This document shows, one piece after another, positions 47,701 through 60,506 of a DNA stretch of 64,000 bases (its first letter is position 1; each line of letters opens with the position of its first letter). Source of the DNA: Pristionchus mayeri (lineage: Eukaryota; Nematoda; Chromadorea; Rhabditida; Neodiplogasteridae); assembly GCA_036245805.1 (NCBI GenBank), contig BTRK01000001.1, positions 2,666,001-2,730,000 on the forward strand, written 5' to 3'. Below the pieces are notes generated by a model. That model did no database searches and was not told the origin of the DNA. It saw nothing but the letters and a program-made list of their open reading frames with translations. The position numbers were made by a program, and so were the translations under genes.

Positions 47701-50700
47701 GCCACTCGATTCTAAAATTTTCTATTTTTTTCACAAATTTAGAGGTTCAAGATATTCCAAAACTCTTACAAATGCGTGCTTTTAATATAATTTATATGCA
47801 GTGTTGCAATCATGTGCAACCAATTTTAAAAGCATGCTTACAACTTGTGCGACTACATCGGAATGCACACCTGGTAGTCAGTGGTTCTCCTTCCAACTCG
47901 CAGTCCAGCATGGCTCTCGAGCCCTGTCGTGTGTGGAGCACGTCCTCGGGTGAGATGTAGACAGTGGGCGATTGATCGTCGACTTCCATCTTGAACATTT
48001 TTGTTTTCGAAAATGTTTAGCAAAAATGGAAAATTTTTACTCAAAGCTTCACATATTACTGTGGCTCTCAAAAAATCGGAACATGAAGACAAATAATTAT
48101 CCAGAAACATGATTTGAATCAGTCATTGTTTGGCTTCCGTCTCTTAGAGGATATAGGTCGGATGAGAACCATGGCGTCATGCCTTTGGCAGTTTAACGTC
48201 ATGGTTCTAATCCGGCCTTGTGCCGATCAAGGAGCACTCACCATTGTGACGTCATTCGGCCTTCGCCTGTTGCGCACCTTGCACGTGTAGAGAGCGAGGT
48301 CTGCTTCCTGCAATAACAATGAAAACATAATCAAAGCTCGATTTTCCATATTTTGAGTATACAGGTGCACTTTTCGAGGGATGATTCGAAACGAAATTGT
48401 TCGCCACACCACAAGGACTGGTCTGGCGAAAGGTGAGCACTGACTGAATTCACCCAAATTTTCCCGAGAGCCCAGTTTCGAAGACGGGATGTACCGTTAC
48501 CGTTACACTACAACGAACTCACATTCTGATCCGTCACGAACACGACGAGCGATCCATTATTCATCACGTGGAAGACGTCGAGGGGCGAGTTTCGATTGAT
48601 AGGAGTGTCGTCCAGCAGCCATTGGATCGAGCGACTGCAATTTAATTAATTAATTAATTAATCTATTCCCGAAGCGCGACGATACCATGAAAGTAAATTA
48701 ATGATTGCAGGTTGGGGGACTTTTATTCCGTATTTTTTCGACAGAAAATCTTTTTTCATAAGTCACGATATGTTTACTCAAGATTCACCGCGCTCTAAAC
48801 CAAGTTATTGAGAATTTTTTTCCGATGACTTACGGATCTGCTACGCGTCCGTTCCAGCACCGCAGCACCGCGATCCGCTTCACGCGCGTCGGAGCTTCCG
48901 TCGTCGTGGTCGTCTCCTCCTCTCCAGCCTGAAATGCAGCATAATAACTAAGATGACGTCATCTGTTACCATGTTTAAAAATGATCCTATAAATAGGACA
49001 TATTCTTCGCATTCACGTGATCTCTTAGTTCTCGTTTAGAAAGTCCCTGTTATTGTGCCAGAAAAGATCAATCGCTTTACTCTTCTCATTTAGCAAAATC
49101 TCTTGCTAGTACAAATAGAGAGAAAGAATGAAAAGGGGAGAAAGATAATAAATCTGGAAAAATATTGAACCTCATCGATCATGGCTCCAGAGTGGATCTC
49201 TCCGACGTCGTTCTTCGCGTGGCAGATGTACTCTCCGAGGGGCTCGTCGCTGTTCGTCATATTGATGCGAAGGATCGAGTTCTGAATTGGAATTTTGTAG
49301 ACAACTGATAATTTGAAAGTAGTAAACTGTACCTTTGCATATCACACACTAGTCTTCAGTAGAGAAATAGAGTAAAAGAACATCCTATTTGGCTCTATTT
49401 TAGGCCTGAGTAGCCTCTGAGGGGAACCGGGTCCCAACCAGATTTTTTCGAGATCTTGGACTGAACTTTGGACCGGGATTTTGAAACGGAGCTTTGTATA
49501 CCTTACGACATCTCGATCAATTTAGTCCCGTCGAAGACACAAAAGATTAACATACATATTCCCTGAATCCGGTCTCGTTCAGGAACTGTCCATCCTTAGT
49601 CCAGTAGATCACAGGTACGGGCTCTCCGATGGCACTGATAAATAATTAATAAATAGCATCGATTTGAAATTATCGTCTTAAAAAGCAAGGGTGTACGAAT
49701 TATTGTAGCTCTATGTGCGCAGAAAAGGATGAAAACGAGAAGTATTAGTAACTCCATTTTCTCTTTCCTTGTCATCTCTTTAATGGCTCGCCTTCACATC
49801 TCTGGTAGTATAGTGGTTAGTATCCACGCCTGTCACGTGCGAGACCCGGGTTCAATTCCTCGAAGCAATAAAATCCGTTGATGACGAGCAGGGAGTGGGA
49901 GGGCAATAAAATGGGGATGCGCTTGACTACCGTTGGTTGTTTTGTGTGACGCTCGGCAGGAGCAATCGTCAGACTCTCTTCAGTTTGCACGCTCTCTCGT
50001 CTCTTTGACCGACGAAAGAGCGTGCAAACTGAAGAGAGTCAGACCATTGCTCCTCGGCTAGGTCAGAGAGCTCAGTTTCTATCCATTCCCTGAGATTATC
50101 TTTGCAGTGATTCTCTTAATTTTACGATATCGTCAAAGAAAGTTCTTGTGGAAAATTTCCTTCTTGTTTCATAGTTCGTATCATATTCTATTTTCCATCT
50201 ATTGAATAGTTCGTACTATATTCTTTCCCTCATGATCTTATTTTTTTTAGACTATACATTAAATTTATAGTTTCTACAATACGCCCAAGGTCGCTACAAT
50301 ATTCATTATTTAGAACACGTTCTGCTATTTTGCAAGCACATTTCCGCAAAGTATCTGCCAATTGCGTAGGTACACCCGATATTTCTGAAAGCGTTTGCAC
50401 CGCCACTATCCAGACAATGACAATGTCGAGACATTGTCATGGCGCCATTGCGTGATGCGATATTTCAGCGATTTCGCGTGACTCAAGGGGGCATAGTTAG
50501 CCAGATAAGCGCTATCGCTGCTAGGTCTGGCTAAGTCTGGCTTCTCTTCGTCTCTGTTCGAGACTCTCTTCATTCTGCGTGCTCTCTCCCAGATCCGATC
50601 TACTAGAGATTAGTGATCGCGCTCTCCTCGATTCACACGCTATCTCGCTCTGTCTGACCGGCGAGAGAGCGTGTGAAATGAAGAGAGTGCGCGCCGATTT

Positions 50701-53700
50701 GGCATCACTACTAGAGATCATGCAGATTGAAGAGAGTCTTGCGCAGTCATAGCTTATCACTGCATCGTATCGCCGCTAATCTGGGATTAATTCTGGAAAT
50801 TGCGGATTACAGTCGAAATTCGCCTTATCACTGCATAGCTAACCCCTCCTGTCACTGGATAAAACCGAGCTAGAGAGGATTAAAATGGAGAAGCAGTGGG
50901 CGATCACCTCACAAATACATTAGCGTAATTTGTTCCTGTATTTTCGATTCTTGCGTTTTTGAACTGTATTTCCTGATGGTAACTTGTAGTTAGAATACAC
51001 AGCAATTTTTCGTAGCTAAAGGATCGAAGTGAAGGGGAAACTAGAGCTAAATGCGCCAATCCTTGAGGCTATAATCTGGTGTCCATAACATCCACTAATC
51101 CCTGCAAATTAGCTGCCGGTATTTTTTCGATTCCGTTCCTTTTCGCTATTGCGCACGCTATTTCTAAGCTATTAACGATTCTTATTCTTTTCCTAGTGTT
51201 TTTTTCTGAACAGATCGAGAATGATAAAACCACTTCATTCTTTGTTTTGATTGTGTTGAGTAGTATTTTTCACTAGGATTCGAAAAACGTTATCACCACC
51301 TCTACATTCTCCACGTTGTCGAACAACTGAGTCAAGTGATTGTGTAAAACGATGATTACCCGAATTCAAACTACAAAACAGCTTTCCCACCTGCAAAACA
51401 GCTCGAAGACACTGCCCAGTTTCACGTTCTGACTCACGGGCGTGTGCAGGAAGCGAGGCAGACCTGAGTGTGCTCATTGGGAAACGTCGCCCTCACGATC
51501 GCACCACAACGCCAGTAGTAATCGTCGCCCTTCTCAGACACAACACCATTCCACACTTACCTCCAATAGGATTACGGCTGGCACGGGGACTACCAGGCAG
51601 ACACTTGATCGGGATCTGGGAAGGCTCCTGAAATATTTGGTTTAGAACCAGATTTGGTACCCGAGAACTCCTGGTACCGTGCCAGGTACCCACCGCATTC
51701 TCGTGTCCCCAGTGCTCCAACTCGCCTCCGGGCACGTCGCCGCGCGATTGGACCATACTCTTTAATTGTTTTAATTAACTTAAATAATTAATCTAATTAG
51801 TTAATTACCGTCTTGATCGGCTTGCCGGCCTCATCGCACTCGACCCAGATGAACTCGGGCTCGCGCGCCTCAGCTCCTGATTTTTTTATAATTTCAAGAT
51901 TTATTTTTATTTTCACTACTCTCTAAATCAATCGCAGTTGTTTTTCCACGCACGGTGAGACACCATAAATCTAGAATGATTCATTTGGCTTATTACTTTT
52001 ACCCATGGGAAATTTCCTGCTTTGCGCAGATTCCCTTGGTTTGTGAGCAAAACAAAGCAAGCAGGTAGGCGTGCGAGTTTTTGTGAACTGAAGTCAGCTT
52101 GCAGCCACGCGTAAGCATGTTTTACGCAGAATCAGTGAATGCGTCACTAGATCCTGTTACAATAGAAACGCTTTTGGATTGGAGAGCTGTGAGAATTTGG
52201 CAGATATGTCGTTGACGCGGTTAGGGAGTGCCTTTAAAATACCCCCTGCATATTTCCGCAACCGTCGTTATCTTCATAGTAGATTCAATTCCTTTCTCAA
52301 AGATCTAGTTCGGATCTTTCTCGACAATAGCGCGTAAGCAAAAGCCGAAATTCATTCATCTCTTTATTGTCTCTAGACCCCGTATCTGCCACTCTGTCAG
52401 ATAACATGCAAGGACAGCCCCCGTTCGTGCTCAAAATACAGAATTCAACCATTCATTATGTTTTTGTCTGCTTACAGTATGGTACGCGAGCCAAAATGAT
52501 CACAATGCGGCATTTGGCGTCACTTGCACTAGAGTTCGAAAAAAATACGTTTTCGTCGTTCCACTATCTCGGTCGACTGACGTGTGTGAATGGCAAATGA
52601 TTAGATTATGACCCGAATTTCGAAAACGAGTAAGTGAGCAAAAGCTGATTCCACCGAAAACAATAGCTAGTGCAATGCTCTAACGTCATCAGCCTTGGTC
52701 TCACGCCTATTCTTTCAGACTCTTTTCGGGGCTCGCCCTTTGTGCTGGCCGACTACGAAAACAGCAGCATAAATCACGTCTTTAAATAGGTCTGAGATTA
52801 AGGCAACGTTCTCTTACTATTTGCTAGTGATTTGAAGATAAACCTGCAGTTATAATTTTACTTTATATTCTCCATATCACTTTACCATCGTCAGGACAGA
52901 AGGATAGGATAGAGAGAGAGTGAAATCATTTGCAAATGTGATTTCATACCTGGGATAATAACGCTGCGAGTTCCCAGTGCCTGTCCTGCTTGCGACTTGG
53001 CTATGCAGTGGTAGAATCCTGAATATTTTAGTTAAAATTTAATTTTAATTAACTAATTAATTAAGAAATTGTACCAGCATCGTCCTCGATCACATTGCGA
53101 ATAGCCAGAGTCGTTCCCATCAGTTCGTATTCTAAAGAAATGTGTTTCTTTTCGAGTAGTTCCATTCCTTTCTTCCACATTTCTCATTTTTCTTCCATAT
53201 AATTTCACTTCCTGAACTATTCTCGATCTTCTCCTTGATGAAAAGAGAGTGTCTTTGGATCGCTACTACTATTTTTCCATTCTCCTTGTAATTACCCCGC
53301 CGATCATTGTTCAGAATGCCGTGTCCACTTTGGAAAGTGGGTAGGGGAGCGCTGTGGTGAGGTGGGTGCGCATTCATTTCAATTCAGAAAGAGTTCGGGC
53401 GGACGGCCCGTCGAACAATGGTTGTAGTAGAGCGGATGGAAAACAATGAGGGGCCAGGTGCAGGGAGAGGGGAGAGGAGGAGGAGAGAGGAGTGGGAGGA
53501 GAACCTTGATTCATGAAAGAACTAGCGGGCATCAAGAAACAATGGGGCGAGTTCTCTTCACTTCATCTTTTGAATCATTTCAATCTTTTGAATCACTTTG
53601 TTCCCCACTCACTCTCGTTGTTGACAATCTCGACATTAGGCGGTCGCACCCACGAGATCACCGGCTCCGGAATTCCCGAAGCGTTGCAGCTGAAGCTTAG

Positions 53701-56700
53701 CATGTTGTCTCACCAAATTGCTTTCGGAAGCCGGGAAATCGGAATCCGGAAATTAGACCCACAACTCACTTGAGATAGACCTCTTTGCGCAACTCGGCAG
53801 TAACATTCTCCTTCTCAGGAGTGATGACCGGGGCGGCTGTAAATGGAATAAATTTGCTTCTATTAGGCTTGGAATTTAGCCGTCCCTGCTTTTTCCGTAG
53901 CTAGAGGCAGTATTTTGGATTGTATTCCACGCTTCGGCCCGGAAGAGGATCAAATCTGGGGGCTATTTTGAGCCGTAATCTGAAGTCGTAATACCAGCTC
54001 ACGATACGGTTTGACTGTAGTCAATCAAGGAAATTGTGGGAGGTTCCGTCTCGGAATACTTCCCGAAATTTAGCTCTAAGCCTCGTCACTTTAGGCGGAA
54101 ATTCGATGCGCTCGTGATGGGAAACGGGTACTTTCACACGGAAGATACGCCGAAAGTCGGTCTTGCTCTCATCGTTTTCCATACTATCTCGCCTTCTCTA
54201 GCCTATAACATGGCTAGCAGAGGCATAGCGGGTCAAGCATCGTATTGACTCAAGACTTGCTGTAGATCAGTGAGGTTAGCACCAAAACACGCTCGAGATC
54301 TCCCTGTTTGCTGTGCATAAGAGATGGCATTGAGGGGATCTGGAGATGGGAAAGGCCCATGGCTCTAAGCAGCCATTGCGCAGTGAAGAAGGGCTAAGGG
54401 CGCTAAATCCGCGAACGACTCTTCTCTTTTCCACTAAGAGCCTTCTTGACTATGGGAGCCCGCACACCCCCGCAATCGAGCTGATTCGCTGTGTGCATCC
54501 TGTCTGACTAGTTTCTCGCTGAACATCTTGCAAACGTGTTTTGCATCAAACATTATTCATAGTTACTCAAAACGCGGCTTTCAATCGACAATCCTACAGT
54601 ATCCTACAGCATCCTACAGTAAACTGACTGAGCACGACGAGTCCGATCTCCTTGTAGCTCGTGCCCGCCCAGTTCTCCGCCTTGCACGTGTAGACGGCGG
54701 CCTGGAATTTGATATTTTTGATATTTTTACTATTTTTTGTTTTTGTTTTTTTCAAGCTGCCCACTTGCTACTACACTCAATTAAGCCAACCGAACTCATA
54801 CCAATCGTGAAACCTATGAAATTTCAAATTGATGAGTAAATGCCAAATTTTGTATTTATATTTTTTGTTTTTTTTTTCACAGAAGCCGCCTGTTATCGTC
54901 TATGATCTAATCCAACTGAATTACTAACAATCGTAAAACATATGCAGTTTGAAATTCGCTACAATTGATCCTATCCGGAATCAATGCAGCAGAAACGCAA
55001 TTCGGAATGCAGATATGTTTCAGAATTGCTCAAGATGTTCTTCGCCGGGGCTTTCGCAGTGCAAAAGCATAATGAATTGACATTTGTTCTCTGCTCGTAA
55101 GGGGAATTTTTTTCGAAAAATATCAAGAGCCCCTCTTTTCACTGAATGAAATAAATAAACTTCCCGCTCCTGATTTATCCTAACGGCGTTTAATGTGCTG
55201 GTGATAAACATCAAAGAGAAGTTTTCGTTTCCTTTAGTAACGGCATCACAGGAAGGTTCTTTATTTTATGAGTGTTATTTCATAGACCTGACAGGTTAGG
55301 TTGCACGGGGAAATGAAGAGACAATTTCAGACCATCTCTAAACTTTTGTGGGAGAGTTCTAGCCTAATGTGCTCCCATGGTGCTCCCGATAAAAGATCAA
55401 ACAGTTTCTAACGTGCTCCAGTCCGACATCGGGGAAGATGGCAGTGGCCTTGCGCGTCTCGGTCGTTTTGTCCACTGCTGCTGCAATTATTCTAATTGTT
55501 TTGATATATTCTGCCTTAACATTTCCTGCTTTAGCTTCCCGAATCTTATCCGGACTGTACGGATTCCTTAAGCGGTGGTTATTGGAACGAATCAGGGGGC
55601 GGTATTGAGATGAAAGAGATGCTTGTAATACCGCCGCCCCCTCCAGGAGAGTACACCATATTTTTGCGAATTTATTCATTCCTTCATTGGTTTCCATCTC
55701 TTGAATGGTTCCGAAGGGTTGCTTTCATAAAGTTTTATTCAGAAATAAGAATTTTGCCTTTACAAAAGCACTTATTGGGCGATAGCAAGCGAATTATGCA
55801 ATGCGCACTCTATGAATTAACAATGGAGCTCTTGTCTATTCTATGCCTGTCTATTGTTGCTCATCATTATTCCACTGCTTCTCTACCGCTCATCTTCGTT
55901 CTTTCTAAAACATAGGAATGACGATTTAAAGCCATGCATTCTTAGTTTTCAATCAGATCGTTCAGAGCGCTCGCATTGTGATGAGATTATGATCAGTTCT
56001 CTGCAGCTTTCCCTAGGTTATTGCCGGCTAAGAGGCTGTTTTCGGCTATTCTTCCTTCTCTAGTCTACGCGTTAATCAGCTCTAGCGCTATAAATGAATA
56101 TACTTTGACCCCTTTTTTGTAGGGTCCATAGCGTTCCATACTGATCACTGATCACACACGCATCCTTCCGAAAGGCACCTTCCTCCTTCCAAACAATTTC
56201 CTTGCTCGGCTCTTTAAGGCATGTGCGAAACCGCGCTAGGTTTCGAGTTTCTTCCAGAGCCAGCAACTCAAGATGTTACTCTCTTCATTCCCCGTGCTAT
56301 CTCACATCTCGGACCGGCGAGATAGCACGCGAAATGAAGAGACCGCGTAAACATCACCCAGCAAGGCTCCTGACTTTCGCACAAGGAACTGGCCCGCCAC
56401 AGAGTCGGCACTATCCACCTCCTCCTTAGGTAGTAATGACGAATTGCCCTTCACGAATTTGGTAGTAACCTGTACTACTCACCCATTCTATCCCATCAAT
56501 CAACTATTTCATCCATTTTATTCAATGAATAAGGGGCGTACTCTCAGTGATCTTGATGTCGTCTTTGTACCAGGTGATGTGGGGCTGCGGTACGCCAGTC
56601 GCTTCACACCAGAGTTCGGCTGTCTCTCCCTGAATTTTCTGAATCATTCTCGAACTTTCTTGAATCATTCTTATTTCACTCGAGCGATATGGCTTCTTTC

Positions 56701-59700
56701 TCCTTGTTCAATGATGAATCAATTTGAGTTGGAAACGACAAGACAATACCAATCCTGACCTTCTTAACAATGACGTGCTGCGGTTGGTCTGAGACGCGCG
56801 GAGGAACTGGAATTCGCACACGATATTAATCTATTATTCAATACCACCCTCAGCTCACAATCCCACCACTTTTGCATCATTTTCTCACTGTGAAACCGTG
56901 ATCAAACACCCCTTTTCCGCACCGGCAATCACCTTTTTCTCCGCGACTCCGCCCCTCTTACCTTGCTCCGCCCACATTCAGTGAATTTTTCACACGCGAG
57001 CTCTCTACCCCCGCCTAACCCTCCCTCCTATTTGCCGGTACTACCATGTCGACTAGCTGCGTGACTCCGATTCTGCTGGCGGTGCTGGTTGCAGCAGCCC
57101 TGGCTGCTCCCCGGCCGCAGCGGCATCCCGAACCGCGACCGCGATTCCTCAGTGAGTGTTTCCCGGTTTTACCTATTTCCGGCTCCCCCGGTATCATTTC
57201 CCGACCACTACCGTTAGTCATGAAGAGATATGAACTTCCATAGCACGCACACATGAGATGATTCAAAATTAAAATATAGAAGAGATCAAAGAACAACTAT
57301 CTTGTTTCAGACCCACACGCGCGCGTCTCCCGTTTCGACCCCGACCAGATCATGATGGATGTTGGAAAGATGACCAAGGTTTGCTAATTATTTTCAAAAT
57401 TGAATTTAAATTGATTTTCGAAAATAAATATTTGCAGGGCTTCAACGAGATGCACAAGGTGCCGTCATTCAATGCCAAGGAGCAACAACTCTACGACCAG
57501 GTAGCCATCCGTTCCCTGGTGTAGTGTGTGTGCAGCTAGTGGGCGACGTTTCCAATACGTCACCCTGCCATCTTCGCTTATTCGGCCATTCACCGTATTT
57601 CAGACGTTGCAGGTGATGGATGACATGGCGTCCAAGTTCGACTTCAACTCGCTGTACGACGACGAGTGAGAAACGTCGCCGCAGCTGCCGCACCATCCCA
57701 GCACACCACCAGCCATATCGATACGATACTCATTCCCTGTTCCCACAAGACTGACGTGTCCCAACCACACACAGAGAGCGATAAGCCCCTTTCCAAGTGT
57801 CTGTCTCTCGCATTTCCTTTGCTGCCTCTCTGTTAGACGGAGCGAGGGAGCATTGTGAATGAGAGCCGTTCCCCACATTCCCTGTGAGAGTAGCCCCCTA
57901 GTGTCTGACTGTGTATCTCTTCATTCGTTTCCTTGCATTTTGGATAAACGCGCTGTTCGATGTTTCCGACACTGTCTAGTTTAATGGTATGTGCGTCTTG
58001 GCATGGTGTTTTGCTTGTTGTTGTTTTCAACCGGAAGTCTCTTTTCAAAAGCTTTCCCACCAACAAGGATGAGAGAAAGCCTGATAAGGTGTGGTTTTCC
58101 CTTGATTGTTATTGTTGTGAACCGGAAACACTCACTTCCGACGAACATCTGGATCTTCATCTCTGCTTCTCCTGCGGCGTTCTTAGCCTTGCACACGTAG
58201 GCGCCCTGAAAGCGAATAAATTGGGCCACAAAATCAGGTGGGGGCTTTCTAGTACGTCCGCGCTATGTATGTTCCCGTCAGTCATTATTTTCCGTCATTA
58301 GATCCCAGGAAAAGATAGGGGAAATTTCGGAAATCACATTCGAACTGTTCGTATCATATATCAATTTTTAGGGACACATTTTCGTATATTGATGGCCAGA
58401 AGTTGTTCAAAAACTTCCTCGGGGAATCTAGTCCTGATTTCTCAGGCTCGCACGCTTCTTTCCCCGATAGACAGATCGCATGACATGAGAAACAGCGGGT
58501 GACTCTCTCCAAACCACACGTCGATCAGAGTGAGCGTAAGAGTGTATGATATGGAGAGAGCGAGACCATTGCTCGAAACAGCGCGATCATAGCCCATCTC
58601 GTCACCTCTGTTTGGCTCCCACGTTGCAGTCCCCCTGGAATCATTCTCCACGGAAAAAGGCGCCCGTGTGGTCATAGAGTTCCAAATATTTCCAATGAAC
58701 ACGGATTTCCAACACTCTAGTGCATTAATGAATTCATGTTCGGGGAAAAAAGACACAAGTGTATTCGAAAAGTAGCTAATACCACTACTGAACGCGGACT
58801 CTATCCCTAGACTCTAGTGCTAATTAGTGCGATACATCAAGAACAACTTCCTTTTCGCTCATGAGATTTAGCAATTAACTCTTTTACTTGTTCACTGATT
58901 CAGATAGAACTGGAGTGACTTCGGTCTCTACTGACGAGCAAAACAAGTTTTCCAGTACGCCCGCACTGTGTATGCTCACGTCAGCTATTCTGTTCCAGCA
59001 ATAGATCCCAAGAAAAGATAGGGAAAATACGGAAATCAGTGGATAAGTCATGGATATACGGGCTTCTTATAAGATGAAAACGCTGAATAATATTCCCATG
59101 CCCAAAAGAAACGTGACGGAGGTCTGAATCACAGCCGCTACAACCAAAGAAACTATAACAAAACAACAAGAGAGAGCACTCCCAAGATAGAAATGAGTGA
59201 CGTCATTCGATAAATTGAGGCCCTTGTTTACCTGATCACTCAGCTTGGCAGATGCAATGTTCACAGCAGAACGATCCTCAGTGAACGTAATGCCAGCCGT
59301 GGGATTCAGACGGCTTCCGTCCTGAAATCGAAACTAGAGTAAGAAATGCGGATAATTTCACACACTCTCTCGACCAGTCTATTGAAGAAAGGGTGTATAG
59401 AATGGAGAGAGCGTGGTATCAGTTCTCAACTCGTATCATTTCCATACTAAACATAAAAAAACTACTTATCGATACACTTCACTCGTTCCCCTACCGTACC
59501 TTGGTCCACACTATCTCCGCGGAGTCTCCGTCGATGCCGCAGTGAAGCAGGACTGCGGTGCCCTCGGTTGTGTTCTGCGTCACCAATCCCTCTTTGGTCA
59601 CGGTAGGCGGACCTGGAGAACAGTGTCACGAAACTTTCTCAACCGGCTCCGTCCCAAAGAAGGGCTGTGCCACTCCACTCCATTTTATGATTCAAAAGAG

Positions 59701-60051
59701 GAATTGATGCCGTGGAATAAGCCGAGAAGAGGAATATGGGGTGTAAATGGATTTTCCACCCCATATTCCAATTATCAAGTCGCTATCTCTTCTGGGAGCC
59801 GCAATTGCGGAAATTCAAATATATTTCCTCGTCTCTTCCACTTTTTCATGGCAAGAGTCAGTGGATTGAAAAACTGGATGAGCGCTTTCAATGATAACAA
59901 AAGACACGAGTCTGAAAATCAAAGGAATAGTGCTAACTAATGGATCGGACGGAGTATTCGATCGCCGCTTCTCCTGCCTCGTTCGTCGCCGTGCATCGGA
60001 ACAGCTGATGCTTCTTCGGAGCGCCCTTCACCGTCAGCGTGCCCTCCTCAT
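41779..60051 (-). CDS. him-4: Hemicentin, C-terminal 1,191 residues (gene runs off the right edge)
   Basis: Forty-one minus-strand exons join in one frame from 60051 to the stop at 41779-41781. Hemicentin is a secreted matrix protein that forms linear cell-cell and cell-basement-membrane attachments. Order: several Ig domains (for example [64 protein letters not shown] in exon 47593-47532); a nidogen-like G2F domain (47235-45830; [26 protein letters not shown]); EGF-type repeats with DIDEC/DVDEC calcium-binding starts (45699-43211); and a fibulin-type C-terminus ending [12 protein letters not shown]. Key 5' exons: 60051-59938, 59612-59500, 59321-59232, 58205-58136, 56806-56760, 56629-56542, 55480-55428, 54701-54629. 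The first exon here begins mid-Ig in phase 1, so vWA and most Ig domains lie beyond 64,000. Introns hold a nested gene, the tRNA array, a tRNA-Asp pseudogene and several MITEs. Confidence 0.94.
42717..42828. mobile_element. 112-bp hAT-like MITE, TAGTGATG family
   Basis: Ends TARTGATGC inverted, with a TCACACGCTCTCACGCCGGT hairpin core. ATACGAAC duplicated at 42709-42716 and 42829-42836. In a hemicentin intron, 12 bp beyond exon 42704-42623. Confidence 0.8.
44782..44886. mobile_element. Decayed TAGTGATG-family MITE
   Basis: Left end TAGTGATGGTAAATCGGCGA; right end complementary to TAGTTTTTGCCAAATCGGC. Flanking 8-mers ATAGTAAC and GTACTGAC match only in part. In a hemicentin intron. Confidence 0.55.
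46041..46152. mobile_element. 112-bp TAGTGATG-family MITE
   Basis: Ends TAGTGATGCCAAATCGGCGC and inverted copy; ATATCCAG (46033-46040) and ATATCAAG (46153-46160) are the 8-bp flanks with one mismatch. It ends 13 bp from the donor side of hemicentin exon 46278-46166. Confidence 0.8.
48153..48223. mobile_element. GGCACTAGG-family MITE, degenerate
   Basis: ATAGGTCGGATGAGAACCAT near the left end is mirrored by ATGGTTCTAATCCGGCC on the right, around GGCGTCATG...AACGTCAT. Related to 21001-21087. In a hemicentin intron; no clear duplication. Confidence 0.6.
49799..49868 (+). pseudogene. tRNA-Asp(GTC) pseudogene
   Basis: D arm and A box (TAGTATAGTGGTTAGTATCC) and the anticodon loop CTGTCAC match tRNA-Asp. 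The anticodon stem has an A-C mismatch, the T stem is imperfect (CCGGG against CCTCG), and the 3' acceptor strand no longer pairs with TCTCTGG. Non-functional. It lies in a hemicentin intron on the other strand. Confidence 0.75.
49960..50052. mobile_element. 93-bp palindromic MITE, sister of 30012-30104
   Basis: Ends GAGCAATSGTCAGACTCTCT-like, inverted; flanks CTCGGCAG and CTCGGCTA agree at six of eight bases. Same core as the channel-gene copy. In a hemicentin intron. Confidence 0.72.
50611..50710. mobile_element. 100-bp TAGTGATG-family MITE, perfect 8-bp TSD
   Basis: Ends TAGTGATCGCG and inverted TAGTGATGCC; CTAGAGAT duplicated exactly at 50603-50610 and 50711-50718. Core TCACACGCTATCTCGCTCTG with its complement. 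In a hemicentin intron. Confidence 0.82.
56275..56355. repeat. Short palindromic repeat with CCGGCGAGATAG core
   Basis: CTCTCTTCATTCCCCGTGCT is mirrored by AGCACGCGAAATGAAGAGAC around TCGGACCGGCGA. Similar cores at 58489-58575 and 59360-59415. In a hemicentin intron. Likely decayed members of the small MITE group. Confidence 0.6.
57046..57669 (+). CDS. Small secreted protein nested in a hemicentin intron, 100 aa
   Basis: Four plus-strand exons in phase: 57046-57151, 57311-57378, 57438-57500, 57604-57669. Residues 1-22 form a clear signal peptide ([20 protein letters not shown]). A basic segment ([20 protein letters not shown]) and an acidic, helix-prone tail ([30 protein letters not shown]) follow. 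The mature part has no cysteine and no domain I recognise. The whole gene lies inside the hemicentin intron between exons 58205-58136 and 56806-56760, on the opposite strand. The CDS is GC-rich against the surrounding intron, and four acceptors fit the nematode consensus, which supports a real gene. A peptide precursor is possible, but no clear dibasic-processed repeats are seen. Confidence 0.8.
58489..58575. repeat. Decayed small palindromic MITE
   Basis: GTGACTCTCTCC...GGAGAGAGCGAGACCATTGC, flanked on both sides by GAAACAGCG, which is probably the target duplication. In a hemicentin intron. Confidence 0.55.
59733..59830. repeat. Hairpin repeat related to the GAATTCCCGC family
   Basis: GGAATATGGGGTG and CACCCCATATTCC pair around AAATGGATTTTC. 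Outer parts echo TCTCYTCT and GCAATTGCGGAAATTCAAAT, as at 39699-39929. In a hemicentin intron. Confidence 0.5.
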
Positions 60052-60210
60052 CTGAAATATTTATATTGAATTTACTCAAATTGCCACTGAAATTAATGAT
60101 GCTAGAGATAAATGAAGCAAAATTTAAATCCAAAAGTTTTGAAATTAAAAGCTTGCTACTCAAACGCTTGCTTGTTCAAAGAACTAGCATCAAAAGATTC
60201 AAAAAGTTGG

Positions 60211-60282
60211 TGCCTCATGCTGGAATCGAACCAGCGACCTTCTGTTTACTAGACAGACGCTCTGCCACTGAGCCAATGAGGC
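60211..60282 (-). tRNA. tRNA-Thr(AGU), copy 1
   Basis: Complete cloverleaf: acceptor GCCTCAT/ATGAGGC, D stem GCTC/GAGC, anticodon arm TCTGT-CTAGTAA-ACAGA with AGU at loop positions 3-5, T arm GCTGG-TTCGATT-CCAGC. A and B boxes intact. T5 terminator just downstream. Reference for the other copies. Confidence 0.95.
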
Positions 60283-60358
60283 AGATGTTTTGATTTAGAA
60301 TCGGGGACTACGTGAACGTCGAATCGATCATTTCGCATCTAAAGATTCAAAAAGTTGG

Positions 60359-60430
60359 TGCCTCATGCTGGAATCGAACCAGCGACCTTCTGTTTACTAG
60401 ACAGACGCTCTGCCACTGAGCCAATGAGGC
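60359..60430 (-). tRNA. tRNA-Thr(AGU), copy 2
   Basis: Identical to copy 1, T5 terminator present. Confidence 0.95.
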
Positions 60431-60506
60431 AGATGTTTTGATTTAGAATCGGGGACTACGTGAACGTCGAATCGATCATTTCGCATCTAAAGATTCAAAG
60501 AGTTGG

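Noticed and set aside
51493..51756. 87-codon minus-strand frame as a hemicentin exon
   Set aside because: Phase places the real exons at 51876-51809 and 51627-51561; the frame between them is intron.
56360..56430. Minus-strand stretch as the missing Ig exon of hemicentin
   Set aside because: Its frame does not give an Ig pattern; 55480-55428 fits both phase and sequence.
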